The translations under genes and the position numbers were made by a program. Shown here in pieces: positions 42,110-50,869 of a stretch of 64,000 nucleotides of DNA (positions within the stretch are counted from its first letter, which is position 1; each line of letters begins with the position of its first letter). This DNA comes from Granulicella sibirica (GTDB lineage Bacteria > Acidobacteriota > Terriglobia > Terriglobales > Acidobacteriaceae): positions 372,001-436,000 of the forward strand of contig NZ_RDSM01000002.1 of the NCBI RefSeq assembly GCF_004115155.1, given 5' to 3'. A model generated the notes under the pieces. The model was not told where the DNA came from and searched no databases. It saw nothing but the letters and a program-made list of their open reading frames with translations.

Positions 42110-43228
42110 ATGTTGCATGCCGTGAACGGGCGTTCGGCGTCCCGGAGACTTCCTTCTTTGTCGTTGTTTATTACTCCAGATATCGCGTCGTCCCGCCTGC
42201 GTCGTCTACCGCAACTGCTTCTCTTTGCCGGGTTCGCAGCGTGGTATTACGGGTCGGACGCGCTCGCGTCACGAGCCGCGAATGGGTTCTCGGTCCGCTT
42301 CCGGCTTGGCCTCGGTGAACCCCTGCTGGAAGTGATCTTCCACCTGTTCCTGCTCGTCCTCGGCTTTGTAGCGCTCGAGACGATTGCTCGGCAGGCCGTG
42401 CCGCTTGGTGTCTTGATCGCGCTCCCCGTGCGGCTCACCTCGTATCGGGAGTGGGCGATCGGAGCAGCCGTAGCATGGGCCACAGTCATAGTGGCTCTGC
42501 TTCCGCTGATTCTTTCCGCGCGCTTGCATGCGCAGATCGAGTGGACGGGCCGCAGTCTGATCGCGACGATCCTGACGCTCGGCATGCTTTGGGTGGCCTC
42601 TCTCGCCCATGAGATCACCTTCCGGGGATACCCGTTCCGCTGCCTGATCGGAGCGGTCGGGGCAACGCCCGCCGTCATCCTCATGATGCTCGGCTCAGGA
42701 TTCGCGGTCTGGCGCAACCCATACGCCCCACGAGCAGGGGTTCTCGCGGCGATGCTTATGACCCTCCTGCTTTCGCTCGGCTGGCTAAGGACGCGCGGCA
42801 TCTGGCTTCCGTGGGGACTGCACTTTGCCCTGACGGCAAGCCTTGGCGTGCTGTTCGGTCTGCCGATCGCTGGCGTCTCGGACCTCGCTTCGATGGTTCG
42901 GGGAAGCACCCTTGGCCCCGACTGGCTTACAGGTGGAGATTTCGGGCCGAGTGCCGCGCTCTTTTCGCTCGTGGTCATGATCGGAGCGATCGTGGTTCTC
43001 GTCAGGGCGACCCGCGACTTTGCATGGGAGTACACTCACGCGCCGATCGTGGCCGGAGGATACGAAGTGGTCGTTGCCCCTCCAGCGGCCCATACCGCGA
43101 TGGAACAGGCGACGGTGAAGAAAGCTCCGGCGCTCGTGCAGATCCTTCCATCTGCGCCTCAGGGCATCTCGGCTCCCAGGCCCGACACTCCGGCACCTCC
43201 TCCACCGATGCCGGATCGTCTGCACTGA
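42110..43228 (+). CDS. CPBP-type intramembrane protease-like protein
   Basis: 372 residues, about eight membrane helices. The CPBP/Abi motif 1 is usually E-E-x-x-x-R; here AHEITFRGYPFR shows His167-Glu168 and Arg172, so the first Glu is replaced by His. Motif with His follows in LPWGLHFALT near residue 243. The C-terminal ~60 residues are Pro- and Ala-rich and probably outside the membrane. Relatives process membrane proteins or act in bacteriocin immunity. It follows accA by 33 bases. Confidence 0.72.
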   Translation: MLHAVNGRSASRRLPSLSLFITPDIASSRLRRLPQLLLFAGFAAWYYGSDALASRAANGFSVRFRLGLGEPLLEVIFHLFLLVLGFVALETIARQAVPLGVLIALPVRLTSYREWAIGAAVAWATVIVALLPLILSARLHAQIEWTGRSLIATILTLGMLWVASLAHEITFRGYPFRCLIGAVGATPAVILMMLGSGFAVWRNPYAPRAGVLAAMLMTLLLSLGWLRTRGIWLPWGLHFALTASLGVLFGLPIAGVSDLASMVRGSTLGPDWLTGGDFGPSAALFSLVVMIGAIVVLVRATRDFAWEYTHAPIVAGGYEVVVAPPAAHTAMEQATVKKAPALVQILPSAPQGISAPRPDTPAPPPPMPDRLH

Positions 43229-43354
43229 AACCGTTTCGGGTCGAGTTGTCATCAGATCGTCAAATCCCGACAAAGGTCCTTGTCAAAAGGGTAGAAAAAG
43301 CGCAGCATTTCTTCACCGGTTCGATTTAGGTACTTTGTACAAGAGGTCTCGGCC

Positions 43355-44578
43355 ATGTGGGTTCCCAGGGTTCTTCTTCTGGCGGCTGTTTTCTCCATTC
43401 CTGCTTTTGGGCATTCACAGGTGTTCGTGGTTGGGGAGAAGACCGCGACGGATGATCTTCCGACCGACTTCACTCCCACCGATCTTGCGCTTCCATCGGA
43501 GAGGTTGAGCGAGCGCGGGCGCAGGGGCCTAGTACGGGATCTCAATGCGGAGCAAGGGTTTGCCCATCGGGCACTTCCGCTCGGTAAAGGGCTGACGCTC
43601 ATGGCGAACGGCCCGCTGCAGCAGACGACGGCCGAGTACAAGAAGATGATCTACACCAAGGGTGAATCGGTCGCGCCGGGCGATCGGGTCGTGATCACCG
43701 CGCTCGAGATCAAAGGCGATCGGCTCATCATTGATCTCAATGGCGGCCCGTATGCGAAGCATCGCTTCCTGAGCCATATCCAGTTTAACGACAACAACGT
43801 TGCGCAGAATCAGCAGCAGGCGACGGGTTCGCGTGTGACGCTTGCATTCGAGGGCGGCATTCCGGAGATCACGGCACCCGAGGTGAAGGCTCTGCTCTCG
43901 CCCGTGATCGATTTCGGGGTGAAGTCGAGCGTGCAGGCCTATGCGGACACTCTTCCGAGTCCGGTCAAGAAAGCCATCGCGCAGCACGACGTGCTGGTTG
44001 GCATGGATCACCGTATGGTGCTGGCCGCCCTGGGCGCTCCAGAGAGCAAGGTCCGTGAGCATAGCGGGGATGATCCGTCGCAGGCTCGATACGAGGAGTG
44101 GATCTACGGCGAGGTGCCGAAGACGATCAAGTTTGTGCGGTTTACCGGAGACCGTGTCACCCAGGTGAAGATCGCGGCGATGGGAAAGCCGATCGAGATT
44201 CACGACAAGGACGAGATGTCGGGGTTCCAGCCGCCGGACGCGACGCATGAGGTCGTGATGGCGGATGCACAGCCTGGCGAGGAACGGGCGCACATCCACC
44301 AGGCTCCGCCTACGCTCCGGAAAGAAGGCGAGGCTGCTCCGGCGAACGCGCAGGGTAAAGTGCAGTTCCCGGATGAGAAACCGCAGCCGATCCCTGCCAC
44401 ACCGCGTGGAGATTCGGGGGAGATGGGGTCAGCTCCGATGGGTTCGTCCGCACCGACCCCGATGGGCTCCGCTCCCATGGGTCCGACGCAGGTTGGTCCT
44501 GGCTCAGCCGCTCCTACTCCGGTCGGGCGTGGTGGCACAGCATCCGAACCGCAGTTGCTTGGGCAGGTTACGCCGTAG
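43355..44578 (+). CDS. Secreted protein with Pro/Met/Gly-rich tail
   Basis: 407 residues. Signal peptide 1-22 (VPRVLLLAAVFSIPAFGHSQ). A folded part from about 90 to 290 includes SVAPGDRVVITALEIKGDRL and DHRMVLAALGAPESKVREHS, the latter resembling the SmpA/OmlA-like fold that often begins G-M-x-x-x-x-V-x-x-x-L-G. The C-terminus has imperfect M-G-S-A-P repeats (positions 357-390). No family name; envelope location inferred from the signal peptide. Confidence 0.68.
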   Translation: MWVPRVLLLAAVFSIPAFGHSQVFVVGEKTATDDLPTDFTPTDLALPSERLSERGRRGLVRDLNAEQGFAHRALPLGKGLTLMANGPLQQTTAEYKKMIYTKGESVAPGDRVVITALEIKGDRLIIDLNGGPYAKHRFLSHIQFNDNNVAQNQQQATGSRVTLAFEGGIPEITAPEVKALLSPVIDFGVKSSVQAYADTLPSPVKKAIAQHDVLVGMDHRMVLAALGAPESKVREHSGDDPSQARYEEWIYGEVPKTIKFVRFTGDRVTQVKIAAMGKPIEIHDKDEMSGFQPPDATHEVVMADAQPGEERAHIHQAPPTLRKEGEAAPANAQGKVQFPDEKPQPIPATPRGDSGEMGSAPMGSSAPTPMGSAPMGPTQVGPGSAAPTPVGRGGTASEPQLLGQVTP

Positions 44579-44739
44579 GTCCGGAGCTCTGAGGCCTCTG
44601 CTGGTGTAAACTAGGTGTTGCGTGACCGCAAGCCCTCGAGCTTCGCTAGCCGGGCTGCTTCGTGCGCATTCGCTTTGCATGCGGAAGTCGCATGGCAGGC
44701 GCAAAACGGACACAGATTTGATTCAGGGAGAGTTACACG

Positions 44740-44919
44740 ATGGCGAAGATTGCCAAGACCGGCGACCGTAAAAAGGTTATGGATACCAACAAGAGCACGG
44801 ATTGTCCGAAGTGCTCCAAGCCCACACGTATTGTCAAGCGCGTCAAGGATCGTGAACGCAGCATTCCGGGTGGTGTGTATATTTCGTGCTCGGCGTGCGA
44901 CTTCTTCGAGAAGCTCTAA
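44740..44919 (+). CDS. Small zinc-ribbon protein, 59 residues
   Basis: Cytoplasmic, very basic. Two Cys pairs (C22-x2-C25 and C50-x2-C53), separated by 24 residues, form a zinc ribbon as in some ribosomal and RNA-binding proteins. GGGAG lies about nine bases ahead of ATG 44740, with a clean terminator beyond the stop. The codon use and motif strongly suggest a real gene despite its length. Function unknown; a ribosome- or nucleic-acid-associated role is a guess. Confidence 0.78.
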   Translation: MAKIAKTGDRKKVMDTNKSTDCPKCSKPTRIVKRVKDRERSIPGGVYISCSACDFFEKL

Positions 44920-44953
44920 GCGTTTTAGTTCGAGACGTTTAGTGATTGGATGA

Positions 44954-44975
44954 GGCCCGGTGACGGGCCTTTTCT
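44954..44975 (+). terminator. Intrinsic terminator after the zinc-ribbon gene
   Basis: GGCCCG-GTGA-CGGGCC, six pairs, followed by TTTTCT, 34 bases past the stop. It also argues against a start at 44950 for the next gene. Confidence 0.85.
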
Positions 44976-45102
44976 GCGTTTGCGCCATGCCACAAAGGTG
45001 GACGGTACCTCGGAACGGGACATCGATGAAAATCTATCCAAACGACTTGACGATCGTGTCTTCGGGTGGGCAGACTCCATATCGAAGGCAGGTACCCGTT
45101 TT

Positions 45103-46017
45103 ATGCTTAGCAGCACAATCAAGCTTCAGACACTCGTTGAAAAAACAGCTTCAAACGAATTCACTCCCTCTCCCAGCTTTACCCGTCCGACGTACTTGAT
45201 GTGTCCTCCCCAGTGGTACGACGTCGACTACGTGATTAATCCATGGATGGCCGGAAATCTACACCGTCCCTCGCGGGATACGGCGTTTCACCAGTGGAAG
45301 AGTCTCTACCAGAGCCTGCAGACGGTTGCGGATGTGAGGCTTTTACAGGCTCGTCAAGGTGCCCCAGACATGGTATTCGTCGCGCATACTGCGGTTGTTC
45401 AGCACGGCATCGCGGCCGTTTCGAGCTTTGCGCATCGGGAGCGGCAGGCGGAGGAGAAGCACCTGCGGGAGTGGATGCGTGCGCATGGGTTCCTCGTCTG
45501 GGAGACTCCGAGAGAGACGGCGTTCGAGGGAGAGGGGGATGTTTTGTTTGATGATCAGGGACGACGGCTCTGGGCTGGTCATGGATCGCGGACGTGCCTG
45601 CAGAGCCATCGGCATGTGGCGGATGCGTGGCATGCTCCTGTGACCTCATTGCATCTTGTCGATCCGCGGTTCTACCACCTCGATACCTGCTTCGCTCCGC
45701 TCTCCGGCGGGTTTCTGCTTTACTTTCCGGCTGCGTTCGATGCTCCTTCGCTGGCAAGGATCGAGGAGGCTTATCCAGCGGAGAAGAGGATCGCGGTCAG
45801 TGAGGCAGAGGCGATTCAATTCGGGTGCAATGTCCTAAACGTTGGACGGTCAATCTTCATGGGGTCGGTGAAGTCGAATCTCGCGCAACGCCTTGGAATG
45901 TCTGGATTTGAAGTCACCGAGCTTACCTTGTCGGAGTTCGTCCGGGGCGGAGCTTCAGCGAAGTCACTTGCGCTTCGTTTGAGTGATACCGGGGTTACGC
46001 ATTCGATCGCTGCATGA
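45103..46017 (+). CDS. Amidinotransferase/DDAH-fold protein with Cys to Ser change
   Basis: 304 residues from ATG 45103. The beta-propeller fold of arginine deiminase, DDAH and amidinotransferases is recognisable: PTYLMCPPQWYDVDYVINPW at the start, GHGSRTCLQSHRHVADAW, HLDTCFAPLSGGFLL with the catalytic His, and GRSIFMGSVKSNLAQRL. The last conserved block should end G-G-x-x-x-K-C-x-T-L; here it is GGASAKSLALRL, and Ser288 (TCA codon) stands where the catalytic Cys belongs. The protein may be inactive or do something else. A longer frame back to 44950 crosses the terminator and is not used. Confidence 0.82.
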   Translation: MLSSTIKLQTLVEKTASNEFTPSPSFTRPTYLMCPPQWYDVDYVINPWMAGNLHRPSRDTAFHQWKSLYQSLQTVADVRLLQARQGAPDMVFVAHTAVVQHGIAAVSSFAHRERQAEEKHLREWMRAHGFLVWETPRETAFEGEGDVLFDDQGRRLWAGHGSRTCLQSHRHVADAWHAPVTSLHLVDPRFYHLDTCFAPLSGGFLLYFPAAFDAPSLARIEEAYPAEKRIAVSEAEAIQFGCNVLNVGRSIFMGSVKSNLAQRLGMSGFEVTELTLSEFVRGGASAKSLALRLSDTGVTHSIAA

Positions 46018-46091
46018 TCGAGGGGGCGCCCCACTCCCCCTATGCAGCATTCGATTTCTTTTATTCGTCTTGACGGGTTTTCTAGGGTTGC

Positions 46092-46838
46092 TCAGACCGA
46101 GGCGATCTCGGCGAGGATAACGCGGGCAGTCTCGGCCGGGTTCTGAGACTGGGTAATGGGGCGGCCTACGACGAGCATTGAGGCTCCGCTTTGGATGGCT
46201 TCGGCGGGGGTGGCTATGCGTCGCTGGTCGCCGGTCGGGGAACCCGTAGGGCGGATTCCCGGGACGACGAGGTAAGGTATTGCGCCGAGAGTCTGACGGA
46301 TAGGGGCGACCTCCTCGGCTGAGCAGACGAGGCCATCAACGCCGCAGGCGGTGGCGAGATGAGCGAGGCGGAGGACCTGGGTGGCGGGGGTGTCGTGGAT
46401 GCCGATGCCGGTGAGCTGGGAGGTGTCCATGCTGGTGAGGACGGTGACGGCGAGGAGGCGGGGGCTGTTGACGTTTTCTGCGGCTGCCTCGGCGGCGGCG
46501 CGGAGCATGGCTTCGCCACCGGCGGCGTGGACGGTGAGGAGAGAGGCTCCGGCGGAGGTGACGGTGCGGATCGCCCCGGCGACGGTGTTGGGGATGTCAT
46601 GGAGTTTGAGGTCGAGAAAGACGTTCATGCCGCGGTTGCGGAGAGTTTCGATGAGCGAGTTACCGGCGGCGCAGTAGAGTTCGAGGCCGACCTTCATCCA
46701 GCGGCAGGAGCCTTCGAGCGAGTCGACGAAGGCGATGGCCTGGGCAGCGGTGGGGAAGTCGAGTGCTACGGCAAGGCGGTCGGCGGCGTTTGGGGCGGTG
46801 ACGGCTGCGGCGTGAGTTGGCTGGGGAGCGGCGATCAT
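46092..46838 (-). CDS. pyrF: Orotidine-5'-phosphate decarboxylase
   Basis: 248 residues. Last step of UMP synthesis. Family marks: DRLAVALDFPTAAQAIAFVD, WMKVGLELYCAAG, VFLDLKLHDIPNTVAGAIRT with the catalytic Asp-Lys-Asp network, the TVHAAGGEAML loop, and PGIRPTGSPTGDQRRIATPA then GRPITQSQNP for phosphate binding. It belongs to the group typical of bacteria with about 240 residues. No other pyr gene in the window. Confidence 0.96.
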   Translation of the reverse strand: MIAAPQPTHAAAVTAPNAADRLAVALDFPTAAQAIAFVDSLEGSCRWMKVGLELYCAAGNSLIETLRNRGMNVFLDLKLHDIPNTVAGAIRTVTSAGASLLTVHAAGGEAMLRAAAEAAAENVNSPRLLAVTVLTSMDTSQLTGIGIHDTPATQVLRLAHLATACGVDGLVCSAEEVAPIRQTLGAIPYLVVPGIRPTGSPTGDQRRIATPAEAIQSGASMLVVGRPITQSQNPAETARVILAEIASV

Positions 46839-46917
46839 GTAGGCCTCCGATGGGGTCTTGATGATGATACCGGGTGTGTTCGGTGTGGTGGTGCTTCAGG
46901 GCTGGAGAAGAAGGCCG

Positions 46918-46982
46918 TACCTCAGCGGCTAAAGCCGCGCTGCTCCCTGGCTGTCTGTGGCGCGGCTGAAGCCGTAGCCTTA
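46918..46982 (+). repeat. Intergenic repeat type A, copy 3
   Basis: TACCTCAGCGGCTAAAGCCG at the start and GGCGCGGCTGAAGCCGTAGC near the end. Same two-palindrome layout as 31987-32052. It lies between pyrF and the membrane-protein gene; the remaining roughly 80 bases up to 47064 show nothing further. Confidence 0.7.
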
Positions 46983-47064
46983 GGCGAGACGGCCCTTCCG
47001 ACGAGCGGTTCAGTCGAGATTGAGGGGCGAGGCCGTGCGGGATGCGAGAGGGGGCGACACAGGA

Positions 47065-47754
47065 TTACCGCGCAGATGAGGCGGGAGTGGGAACGAGGAG
47101 GGTGCGGAGGGTCGCGAGGTGGCAGAAGAGGACGGCGGGGACGATGAAGGCGGGGAGGAGGACGAAAGGGAAGTAGAGGACGGCTACGGTGGGCTGGTCG
47201 AAGGCTATGCGCTGGAAGCGAAAGGGGGCCGAGAGTAGGGCGCGGGCTACGACGTTGGCGAGGGTGACGAGGCAAAAGGCGTTCCAGGTGAGGAAGAGCT
47301 TGTTGTTGAGCTTTCCTTTGCGGCGGGCCCACCAGATGATGGGTGCGGTGAGGCCGGCGAGGATGTCGATGTTGCCGGCTTCGAAGGTCATGAGGGCGGG
47401 GACCTGGTGGGCGAGGAAGAGATAAAAAAGAGTGATCTCGACGGGGATGCGGACGGTGTGGAGGAGGATGGTCCAGTCGAGCTTCATGTTGTCGGCGAGG
47501 CGCTTGCCGGCGGGAAAGAAGAGGATGCCGAGCACGAAGGCGAGGGGTGGGAAGAGGGCCAGGGCGAAGTGTGGTGGGAGTGTGGAGATGTTCAAGTAGA
47601 AGCCGGAGAGGCTCACGGCGGATTGGAGGAGGATCCAGCCGATTGACCCGAGGATGACGACTTTGGACTGGGTGGCTTTGGCGAGGAAGAACAGGGTGAG
47701 GAGGACGGTCAGGCCGAAGAAGAGGAGGAGCGGGAGCGAGACGGCTTGATCCAT
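47065..47754 (-). CDS. Multi-span membrane protein, unknown function
   Basis: 229 residues from ATG 47754 (MDQAVSLPLLLFFGLTVLLT), with about seven hydrophobic segments. The sequence upstream in the same frame is basic and not protein-like. No diagnostic motif; a lone WWARRKGK loop is between spans. Function not assignable. The 250 bases upstream (47755-48003) hold no other gene and must contain the promoters of this gene and DUF4142. Confidence 0.65.
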   Translation of the reverse strand: MDQAVSLPLLLFFGLTVLLTLFFLAKATQSKVVILGSIGWILLQSAVSLSGFYLNISTLPPHFALALFPPLAFVLGILFFPAGKRLADNMKLDWTILLHTVRIPVEITLFYLFLAHQVPALMTFEAGNIDILAGLTAPIIWWARRKGKLNNKLFLTWNAFCLVTLANVVARALLSAPFRFQRIAFDQPTVAVLYFPFVLLPAFIVPAVLFCHLATLRTLLVPTPASSAR

Positions 47755-48003
47755 CGGATGGGTCTTCCCTGGGTGTTGGGCTTTGCCGGGTGGCTTGCCC
47801 GGCCCCTTAGTGTGGCATGGGTTTCGGCAGATCGGCGTGGGCTTTGACGATTTGTGACGGAAGGTCTGCCGACAGAAAGCCTTTGTTTTCATGGGAAGGC
47901 AACTCCGCGTCTGTCTCTGGAGTCGATAGAGAGTGAGAGGACGTAAGCGGGTCGCACGACAGACCTGGACCTCGACTTCACGTGAGATGGTCTGGAGGGT
48001 GCA

Positions 48004-48540
48004 ATGAGAGCTGTGTGGATGAGGGCCGCGGTTGTTGGTCTTGGAGTATGTCTGTCGGGCGCGGCGTTCGCGCAGGATACGACTTCGGATGACAAGAAGT
48101 TTCTTGTCGATGCTGCGCAAGGGAGCCTGTTTGAAGTCAACCTGGCGAAGCTTGCGTTAGAGAAGTCGGGCGACCCGAATGTGAAGGAGTTCGCGAGCAA
48201 GATGGTGAAGGATCACACCATGTTGATCGAGAGCATGAAGCCGTTGGGGAAGAAGCTTGGCGTGAAGGAACCTACGGGGCCTACCGTCGCCTCACGGGCT
48301 AAGTACCAGGAGCTGAAGCTGAAGTCGGGAATCAGCTTCGATCGGGCTTACGTCGAGACGATGGTGAAGGATCATCACGACGATCTGAAGGACTTCATGG
48401 ATGAGGATCAGAAGACGACGAACCCCGAGGTGAAGGCGGCGGTAGAGAAGGGTCTCAAGGTCATCAAGGAACATACCGTGATGATCGATGGGATCGCCCG
48501 GCAGGGTGGGATCGATGTTCCGGCTATGCCTGGGGAGTAG
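48004..48540 (+). CDS. DUF4142 domain protein (secreted, ferritin-like)
   Basis: 178 residues with a signal peptide (VVGLGVCLSGAAFAQ). The mature part is four helices of the DUF4142 kind: DDKKFLVDAAQGSLFEVNLA, VKEFASKMVKDHTMLIESMK (H in helix 2), then FDRAYVETMVKDHHDDLKDF and KVIKEHTVMIDGIA. The repeated K-D-H positions could bind metal. Such exported proteins are common in acidobacteria; function unknown. A strong terminator follows. Confidence 0.88.
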   Translation: MRAVWMRAAVVGLGVCLSGAAFAQDTTSDDKKFLVDAAQGSLFEVNLAKLALEKSGDPNVKEFASKMVKDHTMLIESMKPLGKKLGVKEPTGPTVASRAKYQELKLKSGISFDRAYVETMVKDHHDDLKDFMDEDQKTTNPEVKAAVEKGLKVIKEHTVMIDGIARQGGIDVPAMPGE

Positions 48541-48557
48541 CTTGTATCTTGTCGCGA

Positions 48558-48589
48558 GGGCCGACCTTTTGAGGTCGGCCCTTTTATTT
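48558..48589 (+). terminator. Strong intrinsic terminator after DUF4142 gene
   Basis: GGGCCGACCT-TTTG-AGGTCGGCCC followed by TTTTATTTG, ten perfect pairs, 18 bases past the stop. Confidence 0.93.
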
Positions 48590-48620
48590 GCCGGGTGGTA
48601 ATAAGCGACGGCAGCAGAAG

Positions 48621-48659
48621 ACGCCGATTCTCTTCGGGAATGACAACCAGAACGGCAAT
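48621..48659 (+). repeat. Intergenic repeat type C, copy 1
   Basis: ACGCCGATTCTCTTCGGGAA then TGACAACCAGAACGGCAA. A close copy is at 62256-62294. The centre TTCTCTTCGGGAA is a short palindrome. Confidence 0.7.
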
Positions 48660-48670
48660 AGTTGCGGGCG

Positions 48671-50677
48671 TTAGTTTTCGGTGGTCTCGCGCTTGTAGGG
48701 CTTTTGCATCGAGGCTCTTGCTTCGTTGACGGCGCCCTGGGTGTTGTCGTTGGTTTGGACGGCGAGGCGGTACTCGTTGACGGCGCGGTCGCGCTGGCCG
48801 GTGACGTCGAAGATGCGGCCTAGTTGGACGTGGCTCCAGACTTCGGTCCACTTGGGCTCGTCGTCTCCGCGGAGGGCGTCGCGGAACGAGTTCGCGGCGG
48901 ACTGGTAGTTGCGCTGGTTGAAGAAGATCTCGCCGATGCGGTAGCTGGCGAGGGAGCTATTGCGGTTGGCGTCTAGGGCTTTCTGGTACTCAACTAATGC
49001 GGCGGTGGTGTCCCCTTGCGCTACGAGCTGCTGGCCACGGAGGACGGCTACGCGGACGGTCAGGTCGGGTGTGCTTTTCAGCAGCCAGTTATCGGCGTCG
49101 ATGGTGATCTTGCGGGGGCGGCCGAAAGTCTCGATGGAGTAGTTGGAGTCGTTGCCGCTGACGTCGATGCGCTTAAGCTCAGTTTTGCCGTCGGTTTCGA
49201 TGCGGAGCTCGACGGGCATGCGGAAGAGGTCGAGATCCTGGGTGATGGCGCCGATGGTGCGGAAACCCTTGTTGTTGCCGAGGCGGAAGACGGAGAACTT
49301 GTCACCGAAGGCCGGGGCTCCGGTGCCGTCGAGCCACTGGGCGAAGAAGGGGGCGAGGTTGTCCTTGGCGTCACCGACTGCGATGTTCTCGGCGAGGTTC
49401 TGGACGTTGATGCTGCGGATGCCCTTGTCGGTGTACTGGGTGAGGAGGGTCTTGAGGAATTTGTAGAAGCCGTCGTCGCCTAGCTCCCAGCGGAGCATGT
49501 GGAAGACCATGGCTCCCTTGCCGAGGGTCATGGACTGGAACTGGGGGGAGTAGGGGTCGAGGCGGCCCAAGGTGGTGAGGGGCTCGGTGTCGTAGGCGAG
49601 GGCTTCGGCGGAGAGGTCGCCGATGGAGGTCTGGAAGGAGTTTTTGCCGGCGGAGTCCTCGAGGAAGAGAAGTTCGGCGTAGCGGCACATGCCGTTGGTG
49701 ATCCATGCGTCGTTGAGGGTGTAGGGGGAGACCTTCGATCCCCACCACTGGTGGGCGAGGGTGTTGGCGAGGAGGCGGCTGGCGTTGCGGTAGTCGACGA
49801 TGCGGTTGCCGGCGATGGCGATGATCTCGGGCGCCCATGCGGCGGAGGCTCCGAGGTCTTCGGGGAGCTCGACGATGTTGAGGCGGCCGGATTCGGGCTG
49901 GCCGAAGATGCCGGACATGAACTCGAACTCCTTGTCGGCCTGCTGGGCGAAGGGGACGGCTCCGGGCTTGCGCTTGTCGGTGACCCAAACCTTGATGTTG
50001 TTGACGCCGGGTGCGGTGATGGGATCGAGGAACTTGCCGGCGATGATAGTTCCGGGGAAGCCGGGCTTGGTCCAGTTGAAGGCGTACTCGGCGCGGTTGG
50101 CGGGGAGGGTCTTTTTAGCGGCGAATCCGCTTCCGCTGCCGACGACGGACTCGTCGGCGGGGACGCGGATGTGCATCTCGGCGGTGAAGCGGTCGGTGAA
50201 GAGACCGGTCATGGGAAACCAGCGGCCGGGGTAAAGAAGGATCGAGATGGGGTCGCCGATGGCGGCGAGCTTGATGCCTTCGACGGGGCTGGTGTCGGCT
50301 CCGACGAGCTTGCCGGTGTACTCGAAGGTCCAGGTGTTGACGCTGTTTTTAGCGAGGGGGGTGGCGAGGGTGAAGCGGACGGAGGAGTTGGTGGACAGGC
50401 GCTCGGAGGGCAGCGGGGTGTTGTGGCCGTCGGTGACTTTGGTGAGGGCGAGGCCGTTGTTGAGTTCGAAGGAGACGATGGGGAGGTCGTCCATGGCGGT
50501 GAAGGTGACGATGGCGATGGCGGTGAGCTGGTTCGAGGCCGGGACTAGGTCGGCGGAGATGTTGTAGGCGGTGATGTTGATCTGCTGCCGGGCGGGCGCG
50601 GCGTAGGCGGCGAGGGTGGAGAGGCAGAGGACGGCAAGTGCGGCGATGAGGCGGGCTGGGCGTTGCGGGAGGCGCAT
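48671..50677 (-). CDS. M1-peptidase-like protein, catalytically dead, with C-terminal TPR
   Basis: 668 residues; ATG 50677 opens a signal peptide (RLIAALAVLCLSTLAAYAAP). The body has the M1 aminopeptidase layout, but the zinc/catalytic motif is lost: where active enzymes have H-E-x-x-H-x18-E, this has Asn305-Thr306-x-x-His309 and Asn328 (LANTLAHQWWG, WITNGMCRY). The exopeptidase G-x-M-E-N motif is also absent (DLGASAAWAPEII). It has a TPR-like tail from about residue 560 (ALVEYQKALDANRNSSLASY and further units). The likely role is binding or scaffolding in the periplasm rather than peptide cleavage. Frame upstream to 50782 is not used. Confidence 0.88.
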   Translation of the reverse strand: MRLPQRPARLIAALAVLCLSTLAAYAAPARQQINITAYNISADLVPASNQLTAIAIVTFTAMDDLPIVSFELNNGLALTKVTDGHNTPLPSERLSTNSSVRFTLATPLAKNSVNTWTFEYTGKLVGADTSPVEGIKLAAIGDPISILLYPGRWFPMTGLFTDRFTAEMHIRVPADESVVGSGSGFAAKKTLPANRAEYAFNWTKPGFPGTIIAGKFLDPITAPGVNNIKVWVTDKRKPGAVPFAQQADKEFEFMSGIFGQPESGRLNIVELPEDLGASAAWAPEIIAIAGNRIVDYRNASRLLANTLAHQWWGSKVSPYTLNDAWITNGMCRYAELLFLEDSAGKNSFQTSIGDLSAEALAYDTEPLTTLGRLDPYSPQFQSMTLGKGAMVFHMLRWELGDDGFYKFLKTLLTQYTDKGIRSINVQNLAENIAVGDAKDNLAPFFAQWLDGTGAPAFGDKFSVFRLGNNKGFRTIGAITQDLDLFRMPVELRIETDGKTELKRIDVSGNDSNYSIETFGRPRKITIDADNWLLKSTPDLTVRVAVLRGQQLVAQGDTTAALVEYQKALDANRNSSLASYRIGEIFFNQRNYQSAANSFRDALRGDDEPKWTEVWSHVQLGRIFDVTGQRDRAVNEYRLAVQTNDNTQGAVNEARASMQKPYKRETTEN

Positions 50678-50836
50678 GGGTCTGGAATTCCTCGAGAATC
50701 TTCTGTCCACAGAAGGAGAACGCATAGGGAGTGATGATGGACGTGCTGCTGCATTAACCGCTTGTCGAGATGTTAGACGCATGTGGGGTCGAAGTGGACT
50801 TGAGACCGGGATTGTGACGTTTTGATGACAGGCAAA

Positions 50837-50860
50837 GGGTCCGGCTGGGCCGCCGGACCC
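50837..50860 (-). terminator. Hairpin after the TIGR03435 gene (minus strand)
   Basis: On the minus strand GGGTCCGG, eight-base loop, CCGGACCC, then TTTGCC. It lies ten bases past the stop of the gene at 50870. Confidence 0.7.
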
Positions 50861-50869
50861 TCGGGCTCG

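Noticed and set aside
4250..42110. Recurrent CTAGAAT taken as a -10 box
   Set aside because: Several instances are simply a TAG stop followed by AAT, and none has a convincing -35 at the right distance.
44950..45102. N-terminal extension of the amidinotransferase-like protein
   Set aside because: It starts inside the terminator of the zinc-ribbon gene and the residues are not family-like.
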